Assembly: GCF_004116725.1 (NCBI RefSeq)
Contig: NZ_PDKG01000005.1
Coordinates: 146,689 to 210,688 of the forward strand
Direction of reading: 5' to 3'
DNA: 64,000 nt
Origin: Arcobacter sp. CECT 8986
GTDB taxonomy: Bacteria; Campylobacterota; Campylobacteria; Campylobacterales; Arcobacteraceae
The notes below the pieces were generated by a model that was not told where the DNA came from, ran no database searches, and saw nothing but the letters and a program-made list of their open reading frames with translations. Position numbers and translations under genes: made by a program. Positions 8,579 to 17,434 of the stretch are shown in pieces (within the stretch, counting starts at the first letter, position 1; every line of letters starts with the position of its first letter).

Positions 8579-9460
8579 TTTTATAATCTTTATATTATTT
8601 AGTATTTTTACTGCAAATAGAGTCATAATTGTTCCTATAATAATAGATGAACTAATGTGCTCTTTTAAAAATATTGCACTTAATGAAATAGCAAAAAATG
8701 GAACTAAAAATATAAAAGTACTAACTTCATTTGCACCTAATTTTTCTATTCCTACAAAATATATAGTTGTTGCAAAAGTTGTAGAGATAACAGATACAAT
8801 AAATAGATTTATCCAAAAAATAGAATCAAAACTACTATAATTTATACTTGAAAAATCTACAAAAAATATACTTGTGATAATAGTCATAATAACATACATG
8901 TAAAATGAAAATACCATAGGTGAAGTTTTTGTACTTCTTGCACTAACTATTGTCACAAGTGCCCAAAGAACAGAACCACAAAGAAAGTATAAGTTATGTA
9001 TTGTAAATATTTGCTCTATATTAAAAGTCCAAACATGAAGTATAGTCAAAACTCCAAATCCACCCAAAATAAGTGCAAATACATCTTTTCTTTGAATTTT
9101 CTTTTTATAAAAAATAGCCATCAATAAAAAAGTATTTATTGGAATAAGTGTAGTTACAAGTGCTCCACCTAAACTTGCAGTTCCATATTTTGTACCTAAA
9201 AAGTAGCATTTCATATATGCAATCATAAGTATAGAAGCTACTATACAAAGTAATAGACTTCTTTTATTTATATAAAAATAGTTTTTTGAGTATATTAAAA
9301 CTGGCGCTAAAGTAATAATAGTAAAGAAGTTTCTAAATACTATCATTTCATATTCATTTATGTATGAACTCAATACTTTTGCATTTACCCATGACGCTCC
9401 CCAGCTTGCCATAGCAAATATCATAAGTACATAAAAAATGTTTTTGTTTGCTTGTGTCAT
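8564..9460 (-). CDS. EamA/DMT-family transporter
   Basis: A 298-residue inner-membrane protein with about ten hydrophobic segments in two repeats, starting 'WGASWVNAKVLS', the typical DMT (drug/metabolite transporter) opening. Family members export amino acids, nucleosides or other metabolites; the substrate is unknown. The purine-rich tract GAAGAAAAAAAAG precedes the ATG. It follows the Fur-family regulator on the same strand 72 bases away, so it could be co-transcribed with it. Confidence 0.8.
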   Translation of the reverse strand: MTQANKNIFYVLMIFAMASWGASWVNAKVLSSYINEYEMIVFRNFFTIITLAPVLIYSKNYFYINKRSLLLCIVASILMIAYMKCYFLGTKYGTASLGGALVTTLIPINTFLLMAIFYKKKIQRKDVFALILGGFGVLTILHVWTFNIEQIFTIHNLYFLCGSVLWALVTIVSARSTKTSPMVFSFYMYVIMTIITSIFFVDFSSINYSSFDSIFWINLFIVSVISTTFATTIYFVGIEKLGANEVSTFIFLVPFFAISLSAIFLKEHISSSIIIGTIMTLFAVKILNNIKIIKKQRN

Positions 9461-9532
9461 CTTTTTTTTCTTCTTTTATTTTAAAGTAGATTTATTTATA
9501 GATTTGATAGTTAAGTTAAGTATAGAATATTA

Positions 9533-9901
9533 CTAGTTTTTTAAACAGTTAGGACAAATCCCTTTTATAATGATATTATCAATTCTATGTTTTGGTAGAT
9601 TGAAATCAATATTTTCAGGAATACACTCTATATTTGAGCATTTGCAACAAATAAAGTGAGCATGTGGATTATTCTGGATTTCGTAATATCTTTTCTTATC
9701 ATTCGATTCAAAGCTATTTATAATATTTTCATCTTCAAATTTTGTGATATTTCTATAAAACGTAGCTTTATCCATAGATAGACTACTTTTTATATCATCA
9801 TAACATAAAGGTTTGTTTGAGTCTATTAGTATTTCTAATATGGCTTTTCTAGCAGTTGTGAGTTTAAAGTTTTTATTATCTATTAGTTTTTCTACATTCA
9901 T
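9533..9901 (-). CDS. Fur-family regulator, probably Zur-like
   Basis: The 122-residue protein has an N-terminal winged helix (TTARKAILEIL, with recognition region 'MDKATFYRNITKFEDENII') and a C-terminal metal-binding dimerisation domain with 'HAHFICCKCSNIEC' and a final CPNC pair, the structural zinc site of Fur/Zur proteins. It is divergent from znuA with two matched palindromes between them, which argues for zinc control. Peroxide-sensing PerR or iron Fur are alternatives, but the neighbours favour zinc. The ATG lies seven bases after a TATAAT box with no Shine-Dalgarno sequence, so the mRNA may be leaderless. Confidence 0.8.
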   Translation of the reverse strand: MNVEKLIDNKNFKLTTARKAILEILIDSNKPLCYDDIKSSLSMDKATFYRNITKFEDENIINSFESNDKKRYYEIQNNPHAHFICCKCSNIECIPENIDFNLPKHRIDNIIIKGICPNCLKN

Positions 9902-9908
9902 AGATGTG

Positions 9909-9914
9909 ATTATA
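9909..9914 (-). promoter_or_regulatory. -10 element of the Fur-family regulator gene
   Basis: On the minus strand TATAAT ends seven bases before the regulator's ATG at 9901. Transcription would begin at or next to the start codon. Confidence 0.5.
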
Positions 9915-9943
9915 TCTATTTTTTATTAAAATATAATTATATT

Positions 9944-9962
9944 AATGCAACTAAGTTGCGTT
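9944..9962. promoter_or_regulatory. Operator 1 of the zinc island (GCAAC-N3-GTTGC)
   Basis: GCAAC TAA GTTGC at 9947-9959, extended to AATGCAAC / GTTGCGTT with one mismatch. It lies just upstream of the znuA -10 element (TATAAT at 9973-9978), overlapping the -35 region, and about 45 bases from the divergent regulator promoter. It is nearly identical to operator 2. Confidence 0.7.
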
Positions 9963-9991
9963 AAAGTTTTAATATAATAAAATTCTGCAAA

Positions 9992-10006
9992 TGCAACCAT
10001 GTTGCA
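9992..10006. promoter_or_regulatory. Operator 2 of the zinc island (TGCAAC-N3-GTTGCA)
   Basis: A perfect 6+3+6 palindrome, TGCAACCATGTTGCA, just downstream of the expected znuA transcription start and immediately before the Shine-Dalgarno AAAAGGAG. Its centre is 46 bases from that of operator 1. Bound repressor at both sites would bracket the promoter. Confidence 0.75.
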
Positions 10007-10020
10007 AAAGGAGAAAATAA

Positions 10021-10953
10021 ATGAAAAAATTTTTAATGCTTTTTTTAGCATTTAGTATAGTAGCATTAGCAAAAGAAGTAACTGTAAGTATTGTTCCACA
10101 AAAATATTTTGTAGAAAAAATTGCAAAAGATAAAATATCTGTAAATGTTATGGTAAGACCAGGATTTGAGCCAGCAACTTATGAGCCAAAAGCTTCTCAG
10201 ATGAGAAAACTTGCATCTTCATCTGCTTACTTTTCAATTGGTGTGCCATTTGAAAAAGTATGGTTAGAAAAGTTTAAAAATGCAAATAAAAACCTTTTGA
10301 TTGTTGATACTTCAAAATCAATAGAAAAAATAGCAATGGTTGCACATCATCATGAAGGTGAACATCAACATCACGAAGATGAAGAACACGAAGCACATGA
10401 ACACCATGACCATGATGAACATGCACATCATGAGGAAGAAGAACATCATGAGCATGAACATGGAAGTTTAGACCCACATATTTGGCTTGATCCTTTACTT
10501 GTTAAAATTCAAGCAAAAACTATTTATGAAACATTGGTAAAAATAGATTCACAAAATAAAGAGTTTTATAAAACAAATTATGAAGAGTTTATTAAAGAGA
10601 TTGATTCTTTATATATTGAGATTAAAAATATTTTAAAACCAGTAAAAGGTAAAACTTTTATGGTATTTCATCCAGCTTGGGGATATTTTGCAAAAAGATT
10701 TGATTTAAAACAAATGCCAATTGAAATAGAAGGAAAAGAGCCAAAACCTAGTCAATTAGCAAATCTAATCGAAGAGGCAAAAGAGCATAATATTAAAGTT
10801 GTATTTGTTGCACCTGAATTTTCTCAAAAAAGTGCGAAAGTTATTGCAAAAAGTATAGATGGCGTAGCTGTTGCTATGAGTCCACTAAAAGCAAATTGGT
10901 CACAAAACCTAATTGAAACTGCAAAACAAATAGTAAGTTCTTATAATAAATGA
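10021..10953 (+). CDS. znuA: Zinc-binding periplasmic protein ZnuA
   Basis: This 310-residue cluster A-I solute-binding protein has a signal peptide (MKKFLMLFLAFSIVALA) and a long His/Asp/Glu-rich loop at about residues 109-150, the hallmark of ZnuA, followed by 'DPHIWLDP' and later 'FMVFHPAWGYFA', which supply the metal-binding histidines. It captures Zn(II) in the periplasm. AAAAGGAG lies seven bases before the ATG. The ABC partners ZnuB and ZnuC are not adjacent; the next gene, overlapping by four bases, is a NicO-type transporter instead. Likely repressed by the divergent Fur-family regulator through the two flanking palindromes. Confidence 0.92.
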   Translation: MKKFLMLFLAFSIVALAKEVTVSIVPQKYFVEKIAKDKISVNVMVRPGFEPATYEPKASQMRKLASSSAYFSIGVPFEKVWLEKFKNANKNLLIVDTSKSIEKIAMVAHHHEGEHQHHEDEEHEAHEHHDHDEHAHHEEEEHHEHEHGSLDPHIWLDPLLVKIQAKTIYETLVKIDSQNKEFYKTNYEEFIKEIDSLYIEIKNILKPVKGKTFMVFHPAWGYFAKRFDLKQMPIEIEGKEPKPSQLANLIEEAKEHNIKVVFVAPEFSQKSAKVIAKSIDGVAVAMSPLKANWSQNLIETAKQIVSSYNK

Positions 10954-12398
10954 CAATAAGATTTTTACTCTTTTTTATTTTACTAAAAAGCATGGCCTTT
11001 GGCTGTGCTTTGTGTGCTATTTATTCGCCTGAAACAAAGGTTGCAATAGATGTTCGTTCTACTGATACAAAAATCAATTCTATTGATATAAAATGGGTAA
11101 TTACAAAGCAATTTACTGACCAATTAAAACAAGTATATGATACAAATCTAGATAATAAAATAGATGATAATGAACTAAAATTTGTAGAAAAAGCACTAAT
11201 TGATTATGCAAAATATAAAAACTATATGACTCATATATCATATGGTGAAGTAATAGACAAAGAAAAATCAGATAAATTTGAAGTAACAAAACATAAAGTT
11301 AAAATCATAAATGGAATATTGCATTTTTTCTATACTATAAAAGTAGATTATGATATAAAAAATGATTATAGTTTATATATACATTTAAATGATGATGAAA
11401 ACTATTTTGTATTATTACTAGAAAAAAACTATTTAACTTTTAAAAATAAAGCAAAAGTATCTAAAGTTACAGATAATCAAAGTGTAATATTTTTGATACA
11501 AAATGCACATATTCCAATGCAACAAATAAAAAAAGATGAAGAACCAAAAAAAATAGAAAAAAAAGAAGAGATAACTACTACTTCAGAAACTAAAAAAGAA
11601 CAAAATAAGCCAACACTTTTAAATAAATTTGTAAATAAAGTAAAAAAATATCTATTAGAAGTGCAAAAAGGAAATAATCTTGCATTATTAACACTTATTT
11701 TTGTTTCATTTATATATGGAATTATTCATGCATTAGGCCCAGGTCATGGAAAAACTTTAGCATTTTCATATTTTACTACAAATAAAAGTAGTTATAAAAA
11801 AGCATTTATTATTTCACTATCTTCTGCTTTTGTACATATTATTGGAGCTTTGATTTTAGTATCTATTTCAGTATTTATTCTTGAAACTGTTTTAAATAAC
11901 TTTGTAAAAGATAGTGTAAAAATATTGACTCAAATATCTGCTGTTATGATAATGCTTTTAGCTTTTTATATTCTTTTACAAAAACTAAACAATAAAGGTT
12001 GTGGTTGTAGTTCATGCTCTCCTAAAAAAGACTCAATATCTTGGTCAAATATAAATAGCACAACTTTAAAACCAAACTCAAATATTAATTTTAAAAATAT
12101 AAAGAAAAAAAGAAGTGATTTATATTTTGTATTAACAGCTGGACTTATACCTTGTCCAGGAACTGTTATACTATTTATTTATGCTTTTATTTTAAAAACT
12201 TATTTTGCAGTATTATTAGCTTCAATTGCTATTAGTTTTGGAATGGGAATAGTAATATTTGCAAGCTCTTTTTTAGGAGTTAGTTTACATAAAATAAGCT
12301 CAAAATCACACAAATTTACAAATATTTTAGAAATTATTTCTCCTATAATTATGTTTGTTTTAGGATTATTACTTCTTTTTAGCTCAAATAATTTATAA
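10950..12398 (+). CDS. DUF1007-NicO fusion, ZevA-ZevB-like zinc transporter
   Basis: The 482-residue protein joins two parts. Residues 1-190 form an exported DUF1007 (ZevA-like) domain after a signal segment ending near 'GCALC', and contain a canonical EF-hand loop with ligand positions Asp64, Asn66, Asp68, Lys70, Asp72 and Glu75. After a charged linker, residues 230-482 are a six-helix NicO domain with HALGPGHGKT and LIPCPG motifs and a Cys-rich loop (GCGCSSC). NicO proteins move Ni, Co or Zn. In Haemophilus influenzae ZevA and ZevB are separate proteins needed for zinc uptake. The ATGA overlap with znuA and the shared promoter favour zinc. Confidence 0.82.
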   Translation: MTIRFLLFFILLKSMAFGCALCAIYSPETKVAIDVRSTDTKINSIDIKWVITKQFTDQLKQVYDTNLDNKIDDNELKFVEKALIDYAKYKNYMTHISYGEVIDKEKSDKFEVTKHKVKIINGILHFFYTIKVDYDIKNDYSLYIHLNDDENYFVLLLEKNYLTFKNKAKVSKVTDNQSVIFLIQNAHIPMQQIKKDEEPKKIEKKEEITTTSETKKEQNKPTLLNKFVNKVKKYLLEVQKGNNLALLTLIFVSFIYGIIHALGPGHGKTLAFSYFTTNKSSYKKAFIISLSSAFVHIIGALILVSISVFILETVLNNFVKDSVKILTQISAVMIMLLAFYILLQKLNNKGCGCSSCSPKKDSISWSNINSTTLKPNSNINFKNIKKKRSDLYFVLTAGLIPCPGTVILFIYAFILKTYFAVLLASIAISFGMGIVIFASSFLGVSLHKISSKSHKFTNILEIISPIIMFVLGLLLLFSSNNL

Positions 12399-12423
12399 GA
12401 TTAGAATAAACCTTTCTAATCTT
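12397..12423 (+). terminator. Terminator of the zinc operon
   Basis: AAGATTAGAA at 12397-12406 pairs perfectly with TTCTAATCTT at 12414-12423, overlapping the stop codon of the NicO gene, then ATTTG. Confidence 0.75.
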
Positions 12424-12497
12424 ATTTGATTTAAATAAGTAAGTATAGATTAATTCAATTTAATTATAATATTATAAAAATTAGATAATGAGAAATA

Positions 12498-13373
12498 ATG
12501 TTCAAAAACTTACCCTTAATAGCATTCTGGCTAGTAGGGATAATCTGGGGTTCAAATTTTATATATATGAAGTGGGCAAGTGAATATCTTAGCGCTTCTC
12601 AGGTTGTTTTTATTAGAGTGCTATTTGGATTTATACCCGTTCTTTTTTATGCTTTATATTTAAAAGTTATAAAACTAGAACACTTTAAATATGCTATACA
12701 TTTTTTTATTATGTCTTTACTTGGAACAACAGTATATTACTATTTCTTTGTAAAAGCAGCGGCACTTTTATTATCCGGAGTAAACGGAGCATTAAGTGGT
12801 TCTATTCCACTTTTTACTTTTATCTTATCAATTATATTTATAAATGAAGAACGAGCAACATTTCGTAGATTTTTAGGTATAATTGTGGGATTGTTTGGAG
12901 TCGTTTTAATAGCTAAACCATTTGATGCAAATTTGTTACAAACAAACATAAATGGAGTTATTTATATAGTGACAGGTTCATTGATTTTGGGTATGTCTTT
13001 TGTGTATGCAAAAAAATTTTTAAGTGGATTGAAAATACATTTTGCAGCACTTACAACTTACCAGTTGGGTTTCGCACTGTTAGTTTTAGTAATATTTACA
13101 GACTTTACAAATATTACTAATATCTTAAATGATACGCATGTATTTCTTGGAGCTGTATTTGGTCTTGGATTATTAGGAACAGGATTGGCTTTTATTTTAT
13201 ACTATTATTTAGTGGAGAAATTAGGAGCTGTAAATGCCTCAACTGCTACATATATTCCTCCTGTTGTAGCACTTATTATCGGATATTTTTTTATCGGTGA
13301 AAATATCACTCTTGTGGATGTTTTAGCAACTATGCTTATATTCTCAGGTGTATTTTTAATAAACAAAAAATAA
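12498..13373 (+). CDS. EamA/DMT-family transporter
   Basis: A 291-residue inner-membrane protein of about ten helices with the opening 'FWLVGIIWGSNFIYMKWASEYL' split over the first helix and two EamA repeats (second near residue 155). It belongs to the RhaT/EamA exporter group; substrate unknown. The MATE gene follows 16 bases later on the same strand, so the two form a probable two-gene export operon. It is not closely similar to the EamA protein at 8.5-9.5 kb beyond the family fold. Confidence 0.82.
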   Translation: MFKNLPLIAFWLVGIIWGSNFIYMKWASEYLSASQVVFIRVLFGFIPVLFYALYLKVIKLEHFKYAIHFFIMSLLGTTVYYYFFVKAAALLLSGVNGALSGSIPLFTFILSIIFINEERATFRRFLGIIVGLFGVVLIAKPFDANLLQTNINGVIYIVTGSLILGMSFVYAKKFLSGLKIHFAALTTYQLGFALLVLVIFTDFTNITNILNDTHVFLGAVFGLGLLGTGLAFILYYYLVEKLGAVNASTATYIPPVVALIIGYFFIGENITLVDVLATMLIFSGVFLINKK

Positions 13374-13389
13374 TTATAAAAAGAGAACA

Positions 13390-14700
13390 ATGTTAACTTC
13401 AAAACCTTTAATGGTATTTTTTAAATATGCTATTCCTTCAATATTTGGACTATTAGCAATATCATCTGCTTCTATTATTGATGGATATTTTGTAGGAAAT
13501 TATATAGGTCCCACAGCACTTGCTAGTTTAAATATGAGTTATCCTATTATTACTATTATTATAGGATTTGCTTTTATGTTTGCAGCTGGAACAAGTGTAA
13601 TTTGTGCTAAATTAATTGGTGAAAAGAATATAAAAGAATCAAATAATATCTTTACAAAAGCAATTATTTTTATTGTAATCTCTTCAATTTTAATAGTATC
13701 AATATTATCACTCAATCTTGATAATATTTTTTCACTATTTCATGCTGAAAGTAGTTTAAAGGAGCTTACGATTGAGTACTTATCGATACTTTTATATTTT
13801 CTACCAATTGTAATGGTGGCAATAGTTTTAGACTATTTTGTAAGAGTTGATGAAAGACCAAACTTAGCATTTTTTGCTTTGTTTTTTAGTTCTATATTAA
13901 ATGTAATTTTGGATTATTATTTAATAGCAATAAAAGGTTATGGAATTGATGCAGCAGCTTATGCAACAGGAATTTCTCAATCTTGTATTTTTATTATATT
14001 ACTAATATATTTTCTAACTAGTAAATCAAACTTTAGTTTTATTATGCCATATGGTGGTGTAGGTATTATTTTCAAAGCTATAAAAAATGGTTCATCTGAG
14101 TTTGTAAATGAAGCTTCAAATGGAATAATGGTAATTATGTTTAATTTTGTAATGCTTAAAACTTTTGGAACATTTGGTGTTACTGCTTTTACTGTTATTG
14201 GATATTTTATTATGGCAAGTTTAGTTGTAAACTATGCAGTTGCAGATTCGATGCAACCAGTAATTAGTAAAAATTATGGAGCTTTAAATTTTAAAAGAAT
14301 AGATAAGATTTTAAAAATAGCAGCAACTTTTCTGATACTTTATGGAATTGTTTTAGTTTTTATTATTTTAAGTCATCCAAATATGTTAATTGAGCTATTT
14401 TTGGAAGGTGATAATAGAAAAGCTATTGAAAAATTAACTTTAGAGTTTGTACTTTATGTTTGGCCTGCATTTTTATTTTCAGGATTTAGTGTATTAATAA
14501 CATCATATTTTACTGCACTTCATAGACCACTAAATTCTATAATAATTGCACTTTCAAGAAGTTTGATTTTTCCTATTTCTTTGATAATTATATTACCAAA
14601 ATTCTTAGGTGATATTGGAATTTTTATGACTCTTTCACTTAGTGAGTTTATAACTTTTTTAATAGCAGTTTATTTATATACAAAAAGTAAAAAGTCTTAG
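13390..14700 (+). CDS. MATE-family multidrug/metabolite efflux protein
   Basis: The 436-residue protein has twelve predicted helices in two bundles. The start 'ASIIDGYFVGNYIGPTALAS' is the typical first MATE helix, and 'FTVIGYFIMASLVVNYAVA' is typical of the seventh. MATE proteins exchange cations (H+ or Na+) for drugs or metabolites. AGAG precedes the ATG. Substrate unknown. The gene ends four bases inside the convergent PLP enzyme gene. Confidence 0.85.
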   Translation: MLTSKPLMVFFKYAIPSIFGLLAISSASIIDGYFVGNYIGPTALASLNMSYPIITIIIGFAFMFAAGTSVICAKLIGEKNIKESNNIFTKAIIFIVISSILIVSILSLNLDNIFSLFHAESSLKELTIEYLSILLYFLPIVMVAIVLDYFVRVDERPNLAFFALFFSSILNVILDYYLIAIKGYGIDAAAYATGISQSCIFIILLIYFLTSKSNFSFIMPYGGVGIIFKAIKNGSSEFVNEASNGIMVIMFNFVMLKTFGTFGVTAFTVIGYFIMASLVVNYAVADSMQPVISKNYGALNFKRIDKILKIAATFLILYGIVLVFIILSHPNMLIELFLEGDNRKAIEKLTLEFVLYVWPAFLFSGFSVLITSYFTALHRPLNSIIIALSRSLIFPISLIIILPKFLGDIGIFMTLSLSEFITFLIAVYLYTKSKKS

Positions 14701-14713
14701 TAAATAAGACTTT
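14691..14713. terminator. Bidirectional terminator between MATE and PLP enzyme genes
   Basis: AAAGTCTTA at 14691-14699 pairs with TAAGACTTT at 14705-14713 around a 5-base loop, covering both stop codons. Confidence 0.75.
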
Positions 14714-16202
14714 CTACTCTTTTAAATTCATCTATAATATCATCAATATTTTCACATCCAACTGAGATTCTTAATAAATCAATTGGTAGGTTCATTTTCT
14801 TTAAAAAATCTTGACCTTTTTTTGTGATGATATAATCATAGTGTGCAAGATAAATATATGGCATCAAAAGTGTAAATTCTGTTCCTAAACTTGGTCCTTT
14901 TGCAAAATTCAAGTTATCATATATTTTTCTAAAATCTTTTTTAAATGTTACAGAGATTAGTCCTGAATATGAGTTATCATCAATCATAGCTATTTCATAG
15001 TTTTTTTTATTTTCTTCATTACAACAGTAATAAATTCTATCTATAAATGAGCTTTGTTTAAAATACTTTATAAGTTTTTTTGTATTTGCACTTATTGTTT
15101 TTACTCTTTTTTCATAACCTTTTATTTCATAAGCTAATCTTTGAATATCTTTTATATATACCATATCAAGATGTTTGAAAAATTCACCTTGCATATGTGA
15201 TATTTTATAGTTTTCATTTAAAATAACTGCACCCATTAATACATCTGCATTTCCACATGCAAATTTAGTAAGTGATTCTACTAGTATATCTGCATATGGT
15301 TTTAGATTTAGATTATATGGTGTTGCTAAAGTTGCATCAATAACAAGTGGAATATTATATTTATCGCAAAGTTCTCTTAATCTTTTTACATCAACACTTT
15401 GAATTAGTGGGTTTGTAGGAATTTCAGTAATTATTCCAGATACATTTAATCCATTTTCTTCTAAAAACTCTTCAACTACATCAAGATTTGAAATATCAAG
15501 AAACTTTTTTGTTCTATCATAATGATGTTCAACTATATTCATAGTATCAAGGTATAACCATCCAAGTTGAACTAAAATAGTTCTATTACTTTTTTCTTGA
15601 ATTTTTTTTAAACCTCTTACAACAGAGTATATTGCATTCATACCTGATGGAGCAAGTCCTATGTTTTCTATTGGTTGATTGTATGCTTTTGCAAGAGTAT
15701 TTTTTAGTGTAAATGTTGCAGTTTTTCCATCTTCTAATTCTTCTTTGTGAATTGTATCGATTATTTTTACTTTATATAAATAATCTTGTGCAAATCTTGA
15801 AGATAAATTGCAACCAACATGTTGAATAAAAGTAAGAACTTTTTGAAGTTGTGTTGTTCCTTTTAGTACTAAAATTACACCAAAAGGTTCATCAATATCT
15901 ATTTTATTATAGATAAAATATTTATCACTTACAATTTTTACAGCCTCTTGTGAACTTAAAAGTACAACTTCATAATTGTCACAAACACTATATTTTTCTT
16001 TGATATATTTTGCAAGAATTTTTAAATAAGGATGCAAAATAAATCTAGGATAAGCACTTTTTATTTTTTCTAGTATTTCAGGAGTATGCTCTTCATAATC
16101 TATAACATCTTGAAGTGTTGGCATACTCACAGAAACTGCATGAATATTTTTTATAGGTAGTGTTTCCCCACAAGCAATGTGCTTAAATACTTCTTTTTTC
16201 AT
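14697..16202 (-). CDS. Cys/Met-metabolism PLP enzyme with N-terminal extension (cystathionine gamma-synthase-like)
   Basis: The 501-residue protein is about 110-130 residues longer than normal at the N-terminus. The C-terminal two thirds show the fold type I pattern of the family: 'APSGMNAIYSVV', 'EIPTNPLIQSVD' (family: ESPTNP), 'VIDATLATP' (family: VDNTFATP) and the PLP lysine in 'ESLTKFACGNADVLMG' (family: TKY..GH.D). The His after the lysine motif is Asn, so catalysis may differ. The long extension and the EIPTNP variant resemble fungal-type cystathionine gamma-synthases. Likely role: sulfur transfer in methionine or cysteine synthesis. It is the second gene of a tandem pair; the upstream paralogue ends eight bases before it. 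Confidence 0.75.
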   Translation of the reverse strand: MKKEVFKHIACGETLPIKNIHAVSVSMPTLQDVIDYEEHTPEILEKIKSAYPRFILHPYLKILAKYIKEKYSVCDNYEVVLLSSQEAVKIVSDKYFIYNKIDIDEPFGVILVLKGTTQLQKVLTFIQHVGCNLSSRFAQDYLYKVKIIDTIHKEELEDGKTATFTLKNTLAKAYNQPIENIGLAPSGMNAIYSVVRGLKKIQEKSNRTILVQLGWLYLDTMNIVEHHYDRTKKFLDISNLDVVEEFLEENGLNVSGIITEIPTNPLIQSVDVKRLRELCDKYNIPLVIDATLATPYNLNLKPYADILVESLTKFACGNADVLMGAVILNENYKISHMQGEFFKHLDMVYIKDIQRLAYEIKGYEKRVKTISANTKKLIKYFKQSSFIDRIYYCCNEENKKNYEIAMIDDNSYSGLISVTFKKDFRKIYDNLNFAKGPSLGTEFTLLMPYIYLAHYDYIITKKGQDFLKKMNLPIDLLRISVGCENIDDIIDEFKRVESLIY

Positions 16203-16209
16203 CTACTTT

Positions 16210-17361
16210 TTACTTTACTGATTGTTCTATATCTTCTATTAAATCTTCAACATTTTCTAAACCAATAGAAAATCTTACTGTACTATCACTTATTCCAATA
16301 GCAGCTAATTCCTCTTTTGAAAAACTTGCATGTGATATTTTTGCAGGAATTTCTACTCTTGAATCTGGACTACCAAAAGAGCATTTCTCTCCAAAAATTT
16401 TAGTATTTTCAATAAACTTTTCTGCTAATTCTTGAGTTGTGAAATCTGCACAAAATACACCTGGAATATATTTCATTTGTTTATTTGCTAACTCATATTG
16501 AGGGTGCGATTTTAAAGCAGGGTGAGTTACTTTTTTTATATAGTCTTGTTTTTCTAAAAATTGTGCAATTTTTAGTGAACTCTCTTGGTGCTCTTTCATT
16601 CTAACTTTTAGTGTTGGAATACCAAGTGATATTAAATATACATCCATTGGATTTTGGCTTCTACCATGTGCGTTTGCATAATAGTGAATTTGTTGGCTTA
16701 ATTCTTCAGTTTTTGCAACAATTGCACCTGCAACTACTGCTCCATGACCTGAAATATATTTTGTAGTAGAAAATAGACTAAAATCAGCTCCTAAATCTAA
16801 AGGTCTTTGACTTATAAACGTAGCAAGTGAATTATCAACTGCAAAAAGTGAATTATATTTATGTGCTAAAGTTGCAACTTTTTCTAAATCAATTATTTTA
16901 AGACCTGGATTTGTTGGACTTTCACATAATACTAAATCAATTGGATTAGTTTTTAAAATTTCTTCTAATTTATCAAACTCTAAAAAGTTTGCAAAGTGAA
17001 CTGTAATATTATATTTTTCTTTAAATACTTTTAATAATCTAAAAGTTCCACCATAGCAATCAGCTTCTACAACAATATGAGAATTTGCTTTTAGAACTGT
17101 TTCAAAAAGAAGTGCAACAGATGCAATTCCTGTATGTGTACAAACACATCCTGCGCCATTTTCAACTTCAGTGAAAAGATTTTCTAACATCTCTCTTGTT
17201 GGATTATCACTTCTTGTGTAATCATAAATTTTATCACCATTTTGTTTTTTTAAATCAAATGTTCCTGTGTTATAAATTGGAAAATGTGAAGCTCCAGCTA
17301 CATCTTCAAACGGAGCAAATTTTGCAATATGACTTAATGTTGTTTCAATATTTTTATACAT
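16210..17361 (-). CDS. Trans-sulfuration PLP enzyme (cystathionine synthase/lyase or O-acylhomoserine lyase type)
   Basis: A 383-residue enzyme of normal family length. Family motifs are all present: 'YTRSDNPTREMLE', 'CTHTGIASVA', 'CYGGT', 'ESPTNPGLK', 'VDNSLATF' and the PLP lysine in 'STTKYISGHG'. The C-terminal 'VRFSIGLENVEDLIEDI' closes the family fold. It could be MetB, MetC or an O-acetylhomoserine sulfhydrylase; sequence alone does not separate these. GGGGA precedes the ATG. The partner downstream has diverged active-site motifs, so the two probably do consecutive steps or form a mixed complex. Confidence 0.85.
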   Translation of the reverse strand: MYKNIETTLSHIAKFAPFEDVAGASHFPIYNTGTFDLKKQNGDKIYDYTRSDNPTREMLENLFTEVENGAGCVCTHTGIASVALLFETVLKANSHIVVEADCYGGTFRLLKVFKEKYNITVHFANFLEFDKLEEILKTNPIDLVLCESPTNPGLKIIDLEKVATLAHKYNSLFAVDNSLATFISQRPLDLGADFSLFSTTKYISGHGAVVAGAIVAKTEELSQQIHYYANAHGRSQNPMDVYLISLGIPTLKVRMKEHQESSLKIAQFLEKQDYIKKVTHPALKSHPQYELANKQMKYIPGVFCADFTTQELAEKFIENTKIFGEKCSFGSPDSRVEIPAKISHASFSKEELAAIGISDSTVRFSIGLENVEDLIEDIEQSVK

Positions 17362-17434
17362 TTATTCCCCATAATTTCTAGTAATATATAATATTTTACT
17401 ATAAAAAAGATTATATAAAGTTATAGATATAAAA

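Noticed and set aside
10274..10477. His-rich reading frame opposite znuA
   Set aside because: It is the antisense shadow of the His/Asp/Glu-rich loop (CAT/ATG codons read backwards); no Shine-Dalgarno sequence.
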